This document shows, one piece after another, positions 26,780 to 34,965 of a stretch of 64,000 nucleotides of DNA; the first letter of the stretch is position 1, and each line of letters starts with the position of its first letter. The notes under the pieces were generated by a model. The model had not been told where the DNA came from. It ran no database searches and was given only the letters and a program-made list of their open reading frames with translations. The position numbers were made by a program, and so were the translations under genes. Source of the DNA: Natronincola ferrireducens (lineage in GTDB: Bacteria > Bacillota > Clostridia > Peptostreptococcales > Natronincolaceae); contig NZ_FNFP01000011.1 of the NCBI RefSeq assembly GCF_900100845.1, forward strand, positions 1 to 64,000, written 5' to 3'.

Positions 26780-26947
26780 CCATTGTCCCCTTGGGGGGAA
26801 GATTGTGCAAAAGCGGGGTTTGCTTTTGGGCAATCATAGGGGGGAAGGGTTTGACTTCAAAACATCTCAGTCCCCAGCAAAATACACTGGTGACTGAGAA
26901 TATTATTATTAATTTTAGAAGGTAGATTAATTTCTATCTTCTTTTTT
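26780..26947 (+). ncRNA. Candidate structured RNA or leader with terminator
   Basis: Between the helicase and the next gene, three stem-loops follow one another. GATTGTGCAAAAGC (26801-26814) pairs with GCTTTTGGGCAATC (26822-26835). TCTCAGTCCCCAG (26865-26877) pairs with CTGGTGACTGAGA (26887-26899). AGAAGGTAGA (26917-26926) pairs with TCTATCTTCT (26933-26942) and is followed by T residues, so the last is a terminator. A C-rich/G-rich pair CCCC-TTGGGG lies just upstream. I recognise no known RNA family. It could be a small phage RNA or the folded 3' end of the helicase transcript. Confidence 0.45.
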
Positions 26948-26977
26948 AATTACCTAAATTTAAGGAGGAAGATGTTA

Positions 26978-27175
26978 ATGAAATCAATTAGAAGAATGAA
27001 CTGTGAGGAAATGTTGGAATTTATGAAGAAGAATAGATTAATGGAGTTTACTTATACAGATGGAATTAAGATCAGTAGAAATAATCATAGTGGTCTTAAT
27101 ATATCATTTGGTGATGGAGAAGAAATGGATTATAAATTCTACATGAATCTATTGGAAGGATTGGCACAGTCTTAG
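26978..27175 (+). CDS. Small phage hypothetical protein
   Basis: The 65-residue product is charged, with a MNCEEMLEFMKKNRL helix followed by short strands. AAGGAGG at 26962-26968 suits ATG 26978 better than ATG 26972. It opens the gene group after the structured region. No family recognised. Confidence 0.55.
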   Translation: MKSIRRMNCEEMLEFMKKNRLMEFTYTDGIKISRNNHSGLNISFGDGEEMDYKFYMNLLEGLAQS

Positions 27176-27215
27176 GATTGTGCCTTAATTACTATTCCTA
27201 GAAGGAGGGTAGACA

Positions 27216-27374
27216 ATGGAGATATTAAAAGTTTTAGCATTTGAAACATCGAGGGTGGCTTTAGGGCTATATGGACTTTGTTTAATATATGTTATTTCAA
27301 CTTGTATAAGTAAGGAAATAGAAAGGCTGGTGAGATGGATTGGAATTCAAAAAAATAAATATAGCAGATCTTAA
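27216..27374 (+). CDS. Small single-pass membrane protein overlapping the methyltransferase gene
   Basis: ATG 27216 opens a 52-codon frame after a very good GAAGGAGGGT site at 27201-27210. The product has one hydrophobic stretch of about 18 residues (VALGLYGLCLIYVIST) and a basic tail. Its last 35 bases overlap the start of the ParB-methyltransferase gene in another frame. The strong ribosome site is the main evidence that it is real; function unknown. Confidence 0.55.
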   Translation: MEILKVLAFETSRVALGLYGLCLIYVISTCISKEIERLVRWIGIQKNKYSRS

Positions 27375-28611
27375 GCATGCAGAATATAATCCTAGGGTTG
27401 ATTTGAAACCTGGGGATAGAGAATTTGAGAAAATAAAGAAAAGTATAGAAGAGTTTGGATATGTTGAACCAATTATTGTAAACAGTGATATGACGATTAT
27501 TGGTGGGCATCAAAGGAGCAAAGTGCTAAAGGAACTAGGCTATACAGGGGTTGACTGTATTGTTATTGAAGTTGATAAGACAAAAGAGAAGGCACTTAAT
27601 ATCGCTCTGAATAAAATTACAGGTGGATGGGATGAAGAAAAACTAAGTCAGTTACTAGATGATTTGAGATTAGAAGAGTATAATGTGGAACTAACAGGTT
27701 TTGACTGGTCAGAAGCGGAAAAGTTATTTGATGAGCATATGCCGACAGATGGAAGTGAGAGTGGGGAAAATCCCGATGATGATTTTGAAATTGAATTACC
27801 AGAGGAGCCAATATCAAAACTAGGAGATGTATGGATATTAGGGAAACATAGGTTGGTAGTGGGTGATAGCACCAAGGAAGAAGATGTAGAAAAATTAATG
27901 AGAGAAGATAGAGCGGATATGGTTTTCACAGACCCTCCATGGAATGTAAACTACGGTGCAGTTAGTGAAGGAAATGCTCAAGGGTATAAGCCTAGAACAA
28001 TATTAAACGATTTTATGGGAACAGAGGATTTTAAAGAATTTATGAATGGTGCTTTCAAAATAATGAATAAGTTTTCTAAAGAAGGGGCTATGACCTATGT
28101 GGTTATGTCAGCACAGGAATGGGGAAATATGATGTTAACACTTTCTATGAATGATTATCACTGGTCATCTACGGTTATATGGAACAAGGATTCATTGGTG
28201 CTTTCAAGGAAGTATTACCATACAAAGTATGAGCCGATTTGGTATGGTTGGAAGGAAGGTCAGGCAAGGCTACATCCATTAGGAGACAGAAAGCAGAGTG
28301 ATGTTTGGGATATTCCTAGACCTAAAGTATCAGAATTACATCCTACAATGAAACCAGTTGATCTTGTAATTAGAGCAATCAAGAACAGTAGTGATATGAA
28401 GGATATTGTACTAGACTTATTTGGAGGTTCAGGAACTACACTTATTGCCTGTGAAGAAACTGATAGAATTTGCAGGATGATGGAGCTTGATCCTAAATAT
28501 GCTGATGTAATTGTAAATAGATATATTGAAAAAGTTGGTAGTAGTGATGATGTAGCTGTTTTAAGAAGTGAAAATAAGATTAATTATAAAAACCTCGAAT
28601 TCTATAATTGA
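27340..28611 (+). CDS. Phage ParB-domain/DNA methyltransferase fusion
   Basis: The 423-residue protein joins a ParB/Srx-like domain to a beta-class DNA methyltransferase. The ParB block is HAEYNPR, followed by SIEEFGYVEPIIV and GGHQR. The enzyme has motif IV DPPWNV (Asp198) and motif I DLFGGSGT (Asp359), with HPTMKP between them. Such fusions are common in Firmicute phages and are usually N6-adenine enzymes acting before packaging or shielding phage DNA from restriction. The start is TTG 27340, which overlaps the membrane-protein frame. A terminator follows at 28590-28627. Here it may protect the element from the neighbouring R-M system; that is inference. Confidence 0.88.
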   Translation: MEFKKINIADLKHAEYNPRVDLKPGDREFEKIKKSIEEFGYVEPIIVNSDMTIIGGHQRSKVLKELGYTGVDCIVIEVDKTKEKALNIALNKITGGWDEEKLSQLLDDLRLEEYNVELTGFDWSEAEKLFDEHMPTDGSESGENPDDDFEIELPEEPISKLGDVWILGKHRLVVGDSTKEEDVEKLMREDRADMVFTDPPWNVNYGAVSEGNAQGYKPRTILNDFMGTEDFKEFMNGAFKIMNKFSKEGAMTYVVMSAQEWGNMMLTLSMNDYHWSSTVIWNKDSLVLSRKYYHTKYEPIWYGWKEGQARLHPLGDRKQSDVWDIPRPKVSELHPTMKPVDLVIRAIKNSSDMKDIVLDLFGGSGTTLIACEETDRICRMMELDPKYADVIVNRYIEKVGSSDDVAVLRSENKINYKNLEFYN

Positions 28612-28627
28612 GATAGTTTCGAGGTTT
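28590..28627. terminator. Bidirectional terminator after phage methyltransferase
   Basis: AACCTCGAA at 28591-28599 pairs perfectly with TTCGAGGTT at 28618-28626. The stem overlaps the methyltransferase stop codon and separates it from the convergent small gene ending at 28645. Confidence 0.6.
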
Positions 28628-28644
28628 ATAGATGTATAAATTAT

Positions 28645-28827
28645 TCATTTTACCCTTTTAAAATTGTTTAATTTTAATTCTTGATTGCCTTTTTCGATAG
28701 CACATGTTACGAAGTCATCAATTAATTTTTTATAGTGTTCCTCAAGTCCTCCATCTAATTTAATTTTGTGCAATAGTGCTGCGGTTCCTCCGATTTTTCT
28801 TTTTCCGTTAAAATAAGAATAATTCAT
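28645..28827 (-). CDS. Small leftward protein within the phage-like element
   Basis: The 60-residue product on the reverse strand has a strong AAGGAGG site nine bases before its ATG, the main evidence for it. It is basic, with two helices and no recognised family. It is the only leftward gene in the element, so it could be expressed when the lytic genes are silent, for example as a lysogeny or immunity factor. That reading is inference from orientation. Confidence 0.6.
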   Translation of the reverse strand: MNYSYFNGKRKIGGTAALLHKIKLDGGLEEHYKKLIDDFVTCAIEKGNQELKLNNFKRVK

Positions 28828-29055
28828 ATTGTAGTATCCTCCTTGAAAATATCTATAATTAGTATACCCTGAAAAGGGATATTTATTTTCTGTGGGTGGA
28901 GAATATATTAAAATCGATTTGTATTGTAAGCAATTAACTTGATTTCATGTATGTTTAATGGAAGTAGAGAGTATGAGGACTGAGTAAAATCAGATCTTTT
29001 AAGCTTGTTCATTTCCTTTTGCTAGTGTAAAATAATGGTGAAAGGGGATGGAGAT

Positions 29056-29487
29056 ATGTATTCATTAATAGACAGGTATGATTTTATGAAGAAGATGAAA
29101 GTTGATGAAAGAATGGTAGATGCTTATAAGGAAAAGATATTACGAACACTAGAAAATAAAACGTATATTCATTTAGCTGATGAATTTACAGGTTTAAGCA
29201 ATTATTCAATTGAATGTTCTCAGCAAACAGAAGAACAAGAATTGGAAAAGTTCTCTGGAAAACTATCGAAATTCATGGCATATCAAGAAGCATTGCATGA
29301 CATGGTGACTTCAGGTAAATTAATACCAGTAAAAATTACAAATACATATTCTGTAGGTAGCTTTAATGTAAGAATACATTATGCTATCAGAAACGGTATG
29401 AGTACATTGAGTGGAGATAGAGATATTAATATACCTATATTAGAACACAATACATTTATGCTTAAACCTTCACTTATGAATAAGTAG
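29056..29487 (+). CDS. Phage hypothetical protein upstream of terminase
   Basis: The product of about 143 residues is mixed helix and strand without a motif I recognise. GGGGATGGAG just upstream favours ATG 29056 over ATG 29035. A terminator follows at 29495. Its position directly before the small terminase gene is typical of late-gene regulators such as ArpU-like proteins, but I cannot see that signature with confidence. Confidence 0.55.
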   Translation: MYSLIDRYDFMKKMKVDERMVDAYKEKILRTLENKTYIHLADEFTGLSNYSIECSQQTEEQELEKFSGKLSKFMAYQEALHDMVTSGKLIPVKITNTYSVGSFNVRIHYAIRNGMSTLSGDRDINIPILEHNTFMLKPSLMNK

Positions 29488-29494
29488 AATTATA

Positions 29495-29518
29495 GAGCCA
29501 ATAACAAGGCTCTTTTTT
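29495..29518 (+). terminator. Terminator before small terminase
   Basis: GAGCC at 29495-29499 pairs with GGCTC at 29508-29512, then six T. It ends the early/middle transcript ahead of the packaging genes. Confidence 0.75.
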
Positions 29519-29549
29519 AATACAAGAAAATAGGAAGGTGGTGAAGATT

Positions 29550-30113
29550 ATGGGTAGCAGGAAAGGAATCCCCAATAAAACAACTAGATATGATTCGGAC
29601 ATATTACCTAGACTATCTGACATAAAAGAATGGGTGATACAAGGAGATACAGTAAGGGAGATTTGCAAGAAATTATCTATATCCCATGATACGTGGTATC
29701 GTTATTGTAAAGAAAATGAAACACTATCTGAATTGGTAGATATGGGCAGGAGTGTGTTATGCAACGATGTGGAGAAATCTTTATTAAAGCTTTGCAATGG
29801 TTATGAGTATGAGGAACTTAAAACTATTGTTGAAGAAGATAAAAATGGAAAGAAGAGAACTAAAATAGAAAAGACAAAACGTCACCAACCACCATCTGCT
29901 CAAGCCATTTCATTTTTCCTTAGAAATCGTATGCCAGAGGAATGGTCTGATAAGAAGGAACTTATATTGGATACAAGTCAAAATGAAGAAGCTAGAAAGA
30001 AACTCTTTTTAGAAATGATCCAAGAGGATGCTATCGATGCTGAATATTCAGAGGTGGATGAAGAAGATAATAGATTAGACGATCCCCAGGAAGATGAATA
30101 TACTGATGAGTAG
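29550..30113 (+). CDS. Terminase small subunit-like DNA-binding protein
   Basis: The product of about 187 residues begins with a basic GSRKGIPNKTTR stretch, then a helix-turn-helix (TVREICKKLSISHDTWYRYCKEN). It ends in a strongly acidic tail that could contact the large subunit. A FLRNRMPEEWSDK segment is typical of small terminase and related phage HTH proteins. ATG 29550 is chosen because AGGAAGGTGGTG lies just before it. Its place ahead of the large terminase supports the call, although an integrase and the Kiwa-like pair intervene. Confidence 0.7.
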   Translation: MGSRKGIPNKTTRYDSDILPRLSDIKEWVIQGDTVREICKKLSISHDTWYRYCKENETLSELVDMGRSVLCNDVEKSLLKLCNGYEYEELKTIVEEDKNGKKRTKIEKTKRHQPPSAQAISFFLRNRMPEEWSDKKELILDTSQNEEARKKLFLEMIQEDAIDAEYSEVDEEDNRLDDPQEDEYTDE

Positions 30114-30284
30114 AAACATTATGTATTGAGTTTTTAGGGAGATAAATGCCCTTTTTATTGCAATTATGAGCCTAATTTAGCCCAATTTCACGACATAATG
30201 AAGGTTATGTATTGAAATTTATCTTTACTTTCAATGCCTTCAGAGGTATCATGTACACACCAAATATTAATGGAGGTGCTGAAC

Positions 30285-31133
30285 ATGGCTTGTATCAACG
30301 GTTTTGAAGAATATTTGAAAGGGCAAGATAAAAGTGATGATACCATTTGCTGCTATATTAGAGATACTAAAGCCTTTATCAACTGGTATAATAACCGAAC
30401 TGGATATGGCTTAGATAAACTAATAGAGCTGGACGCAGTAGAATATAAGAAGCATATGCAAAATGGTACTGACTCAATCATAACAATAAACCGTAAAATT
30501 GCAAGTGTTAATGCCTTCTTAGCTTGGCTACACAGGGAAGGGATGGTTGAAAAGGAACTAAGCATCAAACCTATAAAAAATAAGGAAACACACCAATATA
30601 AAGGGTTTGAGGATAAGGAGTTAAGGAAGCTTAGGGCAGAGATCCATCGTTTAGGGGATAAGATGCATATAGCAATCATTGAAATACTGCTAGGAACAGG
30701 CATAAGAGTAAGCGAATTGGTAGATCTCAAGCTAGATGATATAGAAATATCCGATAGAAAGGGTAAGATATCGGTGCTTGGCAAAGGAAATGCATTAAGA
30801 GGTGTTCCTTTGAACAAGGACACTAGAAAAGCCATCACTGAATATCTAGAAGTCAGAAGAGAATCAACCGATGAACATCTATTTATAGGTCAAAGAGGCA
30901 ACTTAAAGAGAAATGCCATCAATCTAATATTAAAGAAATATGGAGATAGGGTGGGAATAGAAGTAAATCCCCATAAATTAAGGCATAGCTTGGGGTATAA
31001 GTTGGTGAAGGAAGGTAAGCCAATCACCACAATCCAACAGATCCTTGGACATGATAATATTCAGACTACAAATATTTACACTTTAACAACTGAAAGGGAC
31101 AAAGTAGAAGCTTTAGAAGGACTAGAGTGGTAG
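30285..31133 (+). CDS. Tyrosine recombinase (XerC/D-like)
   Basis: The 282-residue protein has the catalytic set of tyrosine recombinases: Arg141 in GTGIRVSEL, His230 and Arg233 in HKLRH, His256 in LGHDN and the nucleophile Tyr265 in NIYTLT. The N-terminal SAM-like DNA-binding domain is present, so it is full length. TGGAGGTG precedes ATG 30285; the longer frame from 30234 lacks a site. It lies between the terminase genes, not at an element end, so it may resolve dimers or be a captured gene instead of the element's integrase. A serine recombinase at 40634 is the other candidate. Confidence 0.9.
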   Translation: MACINGFEEYLKGQDKSDDTICCYIRDTKAFINWYNNRTGYGLDKLIELDAVEYKKHMQNGTDSIITINRKIASVNAFLAWLHREGMVEKELSIKPIKNKETHQYKGFEDKELRKLRAEIHRLGDKMHIAIIEILLGTGIRVSELVDLKLDDIEISDRKGKISVLGKGNALRGVPLNKDTRKAITEYLEVRRESTDEHLFIGQRGNLKRNAINLILKKYGDRVGIEVNPHKLRHSLGYKLVKEGKPITTIQQILGHDNIQTTNIYTLTTERDKVEALEGLEW

Positions 31134-31297
31134 AAATACCATTCTTTTTTAATGCACTTCTTCAATGGGAGGGGTGCTTCTATTTGTGGAAATATAGCCG
31201 TCAGCAAAGGGGGTGAAAATTTTTTTGAAGAGTATGCAGGAAATTACAAAATTATTCCTAATATTATATAGTAAGGCAAAAGTATTAGGAGGAGAAA

Positions 31298-32236
31298 ATG
31301 AACACTAAAAGATTAAATAATGATATAAAAAGTTTTTTTGATGTTAAAATTGAAAGCTTTCAAATTTATTACATTTTACGTGATAAGGTTAAGAATGAGT
31401 ATTTATATAGTACATTTTACTGTAATATGTCTCCAAAGCTAAAAAAAAGCCTACAGGATGAATACAAAAATAAAGTTTATGATTCAATTGATGGGAAGAT
31501 AGTTGAAAAGTTTGATGTTATCGGTTCTGAAGCTGATTCAATTGAATTTTTAGAATCTAAAATGGTTAATAACCTAGAAAAAATAAAAAATGGACTTAAT
31601 CCTATAAAAGCTAAAAAAGCCTCGGACATAGATGTAGATATAAATGATATTTGGGGATATGTAGTTGTATTTACAAATGACAAGAAAAAGAAATTATCAA
31701 TTTTCAGGAAATTTACTACTCCTAAAGCTCTAAATGAAAATAAAAAATTTAGTATTGTAAATGGGAATATTGAAGAATTTAATGAACAAATATTTACATT
31801 AGACTTTAAAATCGATGCATTAGAAGTAAATAGCAACATATACATTATCAATAAATATTATTTTGAACTTTTATTTTCTTTCAATGAAGAATATGTAAAA
31901 TACGTTAAAAATTCATTGGAAAAACTGAAAAGTGAAAAAGTGATAAACAATTTTGATGAGTTCTCTACTAGATGTTTAGAAAGCGGTAATCTAGTTAGAA
32001 AATTAGTTTATGTGGTTAATAAAGATAGATTAAAATGGCTTAAAAAGCATATCAAATCAGCACAATCTGTTATAGATGAATATGAACTGAAAGTTAAAAT
32101 TGAAAACAGCAAAATTGACTATTCAAATAAAGATTGTAATGTATCTGATGTAATGAAACTTATTTGTGGATGTTGTGTAAAAGATGCTGTTGACATGCAT
32201 AGATATTTTGCAACTAGTGTTAAGGAGGTTAGCTGA
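31298..32236 (+). CDS. KwaB-like DUF4868 protein (Kiwa-type defence)
   Basis: The 312-residue product fits DUF4868/KwaB: an IWGYVVVFTND strand block followed by LSIFRKF, then a conserved FKIDALEVNSNIYIIN strand pair and YYFELLFSF. In Kiwa, KwaB acts with the membrane protein KwaA to stop phage infection. The next gene encodes a multi-pass membrane protein that matches KwaA in size and topology, so the pair is likely Kiwa-like, although the gene order here is B then A. AGGAGG precedes ATG 31298. The base composition is even more AT-rich than the flanking phage genes, which suggests recent acquisition. It sits between the integrase and the large terminase. Confidence 0.72.
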   Translation: MNTKRLNNDIKSFFDVKIESFQIYYILRDKVKNEYLYSTFYCNMSPKLKKSLQDEYKNKVYDSIDGKIVEKFDVIGSEADSIEFLESKMVNNLEKIKNGLNPIKAKKASDIDVDINDIWGYVVVFTNDKKKKLSIFRKFTTPKALNENKKFSIVNGNIEEFNEQIFTLDFKIDALEVNSNIYIINKYYFELLFSFNEEYVKYVKNSLEKLKSEKVINNFDEFSTRCLESGNLVRKLVYVVNKDRLKWLKKHIKSAQSVIDEYELKVKIENSKIDYSNKDCNVSDVMKLICGCCVKDAVDMHRYFATSVKEVS

Positions 32237-32257
32237 TCTAAATTAGGTGGTGAATTG

Positions 32258-32941
32258 ATGTTTAAAAAAACAATATACAAAAATAGAATTTTGTTATTTC
32301 TAACTTCTTATATTCCTTTATATTTAATTATTATTGTACAGAATAGTAGTTCATTATGGAATAGGGTTACAGAAATATTGGTAGATAAGAGCTTAAGCAT
32401 TGAAGAAATACTAAGTTCTAAAAGCTCAGTTATTTTAAGTGTGAAAGGTCTCGCATATTTTGTAGAAACTTATATTATAGTGTTTTTCATTTGTTTATCA
32501 ATAGTAATATTGATTATCATGAAAAAAATGATAGATGGGCTTGAAGAATACAAAGAGGACTACTTTACAGTTACAGTAGTAGATATTAAAAACAAGAGTC
32601 ATGAATATATAATTTCTTATTTTTCAGTATACATATTTCCATTTATAACCATAAATTTAAGTACAGTATCTGGAGTAATACAATTTGCAATTATGTGGGG
32701 AATCATTGGCTATGTATATGTAAAGAACAACCTTATATATATAAATCCTACTTTAAATATTTTATACAAATATAATATTTATGAAGCTAAGATGGAATAT
32801 ATAGATGAAGAAAGTAATGTTATTTTCCATGCAAACATTTTAAGTAAAAAAGATGAAAGTATGTTTACTTCGAATAAAGAAGTATATGTAATTAAGGAAA
32901 GTGATAACTTATACATCGAGGGAGGAGGCAATGATAATTAA
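32258..32941 (+). CDS. KwaA-like membrane protein (Kiwa-type defence)
   Basis: This 227-residue protein has about four membrane segments: residues 10-28, 67-90, and two between 118 and 152. They are followed by a soluble C-terminal domain of about 75 residues. Kiwa KwaA is a membrane protein of similar size with four segments. The assignment rests on topology and on its neighbour, the DUF4868 protein. AGGTGGTG precedes ATG 32258. Its last codons overlap the large terminase start (32931) by 11 bases, and the terminase ribosome site lies inside this gene, so the pair is built into the late operon. Confidence 0.6.
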   Translation: MFKKTIYKNRILLFLTSYIPLYLIIIVQNSSSLWNRVTEILVDKSLSIEEILSSKSSVILSVKGLAYFVETYIIVFFICLSIVILIIMKKMIDGLEEYKEDYFTVTVVDIKNKSHEYIISYFSVYIFPFITINLSTVSGVIQFAIMWGIIGYVYVKNNLIYINPTLNILYKYNIYEAKMEYIDEESNVIFHANILSKKDESMFTSNKEVYVIKESDNLYIEGGGNDN

Positions 32942-34541
32942 TATAAATATTATAGAATCTGAACGTCAGAACATCTTACTAAAACAATACCTAAACAAAT
33001 ATTTCTCCTCAGACAAGATAGAAGAACTTGTTGGGGAGTTTGCATTTTCAGAACTTCGTAAGTTACTTGGCGAGATGGATATAGAGTTTTTTGCCTTGTG
33101 TTATTTCCCTAAATATTTTGACAGGAAGTTTGGGCAGTTTCACAAGGAGCTATTTGAAGAATTAAAATATATGTTAAACAATAAAGGGTTGATTGAAGCT
33201 TTTGGACTCCCAAGGGAGCATGGCAAAAGTACAATCAACTCTTTTCTATTTCCCCTCTATTCCACTTTGTATAACAAATCCCAATTTACATTGATTATAT
33301 CGGCAACAGAACAGATTGCCCTACCATTCCTTGATATGATAAAGGATGAATTAGAGAACAACCAGTTACTAATTGAGGACTTTGGTATTCATAAGGGTAA
33401 TCGATGGAATAATAATGAAATATGGATTAGGGGTAGGGCTGGATTGGATGCTTGCATAATGATTCGTGGAATTGATGGCTCTCTTAGAGGAATCCATTTT
33501 AAACAACATCGACCCCAGTTAGTTCTTCTTGATGATTTATTGAAGGATGATACAGCAAAATCAGAAACGAAAAGGGAACAAGTCAAAAATACCTTTACAG
33601 ATGTTGTGATTCCCATTGGAACTAGAGATACCAATATACTGGTAGTTGGAACTGTTCTTCATGAGGAAGATTTGATGGCAGATTTATTAAAGGGTAAAAT
33701 CTCAGGGGTTAGAAGTATAAAGAAAGCAGCTATTATTAATTGGGCAGAAAGGGATGACCTATGGAGTCAGTGGCAAACTAAATATAATGATCTTCAGGAT
33801 TTGGATAGAATTGAAACTGCCAAGTCCTTTTTTTATGCCCATGAAGAGGAAATGTTGGAAGGAACAGAAATCCTATGGTCAGAATACCTAGACTACTATT
33901 ATCTTATGTGTAAGAAACAAGCGATGGGGGATAAATCCTTTTATAAGGAGATGCAGAACAATCCACGTAGCAGTGATGATTATATATTCCAAAATATATC
34001 TTATTGGGACAAGCTTCCTGAATATGAGGAATTAGAAATTGCTATGTATATTGACCCTGCAATTAAAGCAGGAAAGAGGAACGATTATTCTGCCATTACG
34101 ATTCTTGGACAGCATAGAAAGACCAATCAAATGTATGTTGTAGATGGTTCTATTTATAAATTACTTCCCGATGATTTATTTTCAGTTGTAGTTGAAAAGC
34201 TACAAATATATCCTGTTGAGAAGATTGGATTTGAAGCTACACAGGCACAGAGCTATATGAAACAGAAATTTGAAGAACAGCTATGGCAAAATAAAATATA
34301 TGTTCCAGTGGATGAAGTAGTGGCGAAGGGGCAAAAACATGAGAGGATTATTACATTGGAGCCTGATATTAAGAAGGGATATATTCTGTTTAATTCTGAT
34401 AATATTGCCTATAACAATCAAGTGAAGGATTATAATAAAGGAGCCAAACATGATGATGCTCCAGATTCTTTATACGGTGCTGTGCAATTGGTGCAGGGAG
34501 TTCAGAAGTTAAAATTTTATGATAGAGGATTATTATTTTAG
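32931..34541 (+). CDS. terL: Phage terminase large subunit
   Basis: The 536-residue packaging motor has an ATPase domain with Walker A GLPREHGKST (Lys99, Ser100) and Walker B LVLLDD (Asp201, Asp202). Its C-terminal RNase H-like nuclease has Asp375 in MYIDPAI and a DDAPDSL block at about 508-514. Length is normal for the family and no key residue is lost. ATG 32931 follows GGGAGGAGG; the longer frame from 32901 is not needed. The gene overlaps the KwaA-like gene, so translation is probably coupled. It would pump DNA through the portal encoded downstream. Confidence 0.93.
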   Translation: MIININIIESERQNILLKQYLNKYFSSDKIEELVGEFAFSELRKLLGEMDIEFFALCYFPKYFDRKFGQFHKELFEELKYMLNNKGLIEAFGLPREHGKSTINSFLFPLYSTLYNKSQFTLIISATEQIALPFLDMIKDELENNQLLIEDFGIHKGNRWNNNEIWIRGRAGLDACIMIRGIDGSLRGIHFKQHRPQLVLLDDLLKDDTAKSETKREQVKNTFTDVVIPIGTRDTNILVVGTVLHEEDLMADLLKGKISGVRSIKKAAIINWAERDDLWSQWQTKYNDLQDLDRIETAKSFFYAHEEEMLEGTEILWSEYLDYYYLMCKKQAMGDKSFYKEMQNNPRSSDDYIFQNISYWDKLPEYEELEIAMYIDPAIKAGKRNDYSAITILGQHRKTNQMYVVDGSIYKLLPDDLFSVVVEKLQIYPVEKIGFEATQAQSYMKQKFEEQLWQNKIYVPVDEVVAKGQKHERIITLEPDIKKGYILFNSDNIAYNNQVKDYNKGAKHDDAPDSLYGAVQLVQGVQKLKFYDRGLLF

Positions 34542-34592
34542 AGATATATGGTATACTTGTAGAAAAACATGAAAGGTGTGATTGGAGTGCCG

Positions 34593-34895
34593 ATGTATAC
34601 TTTTGAACTAATCAATAAAGATCCGAGTCTAGATTTAACTTTAGAACTAAACAATATCAATGAAGCTATAAACTATATTTTAGAGGGCAAAAATAGAAGG
34701 AACCCAGTATTTATTGATGTTGATAATATAAGAATCAATAGAATTACTCAGTATCGAATGGAACTGGATGTAGAACTAGGAGAAGATGCTAATGATTCAT
34801 GGAAACAAAAAATTGGTTGGTATTTAGCTAATAAATGTGACATGAGAAATTATTGCAACTCTGCAAATGCAGAAGAAATGTTTAAAATCAGTTAG
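34593..34895 (+). CDS. Phage hypothetical protein between terminase and portal
   Basis: The product of about 100 residues has an acidic, strand-rich N-terminal half and a helical ending with KIGWYLANKCDM. No family is recognised. GGAG precedes ATG 34593; an ATG at 34569 is also possible. A terminator at 34913 follows. Confidence 0.5.
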   Translation: MYTFELINKDPSLDLTLELNNINEAINYILEGKNRRNPVFIDVDNIRINRITQYRMELDVELGEDANDSWKQKIGWYLANKCDMRNYCNSANAEEMFKIS

Positions 34896-34912
34896 TAATT
34901 ACAATGCGATCG

Positions 34913-34946
34913 GAGCCTATACTTTTATATAGGTTCTTTTTTATTT
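34913..34946 (+). terminator. Terminator before portal gene
   Basis: GAGCCTATA at 34913-34921 pairs, with one wobble, with TATAGGTTC at 34928-34936, followed by a long T tract. Its presence inside the late operon implies partial read-through or an antitermination step. Confidence 0.65.
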
Positions 34947-34965
34947 TTTGAAAGGAGCTGATACT

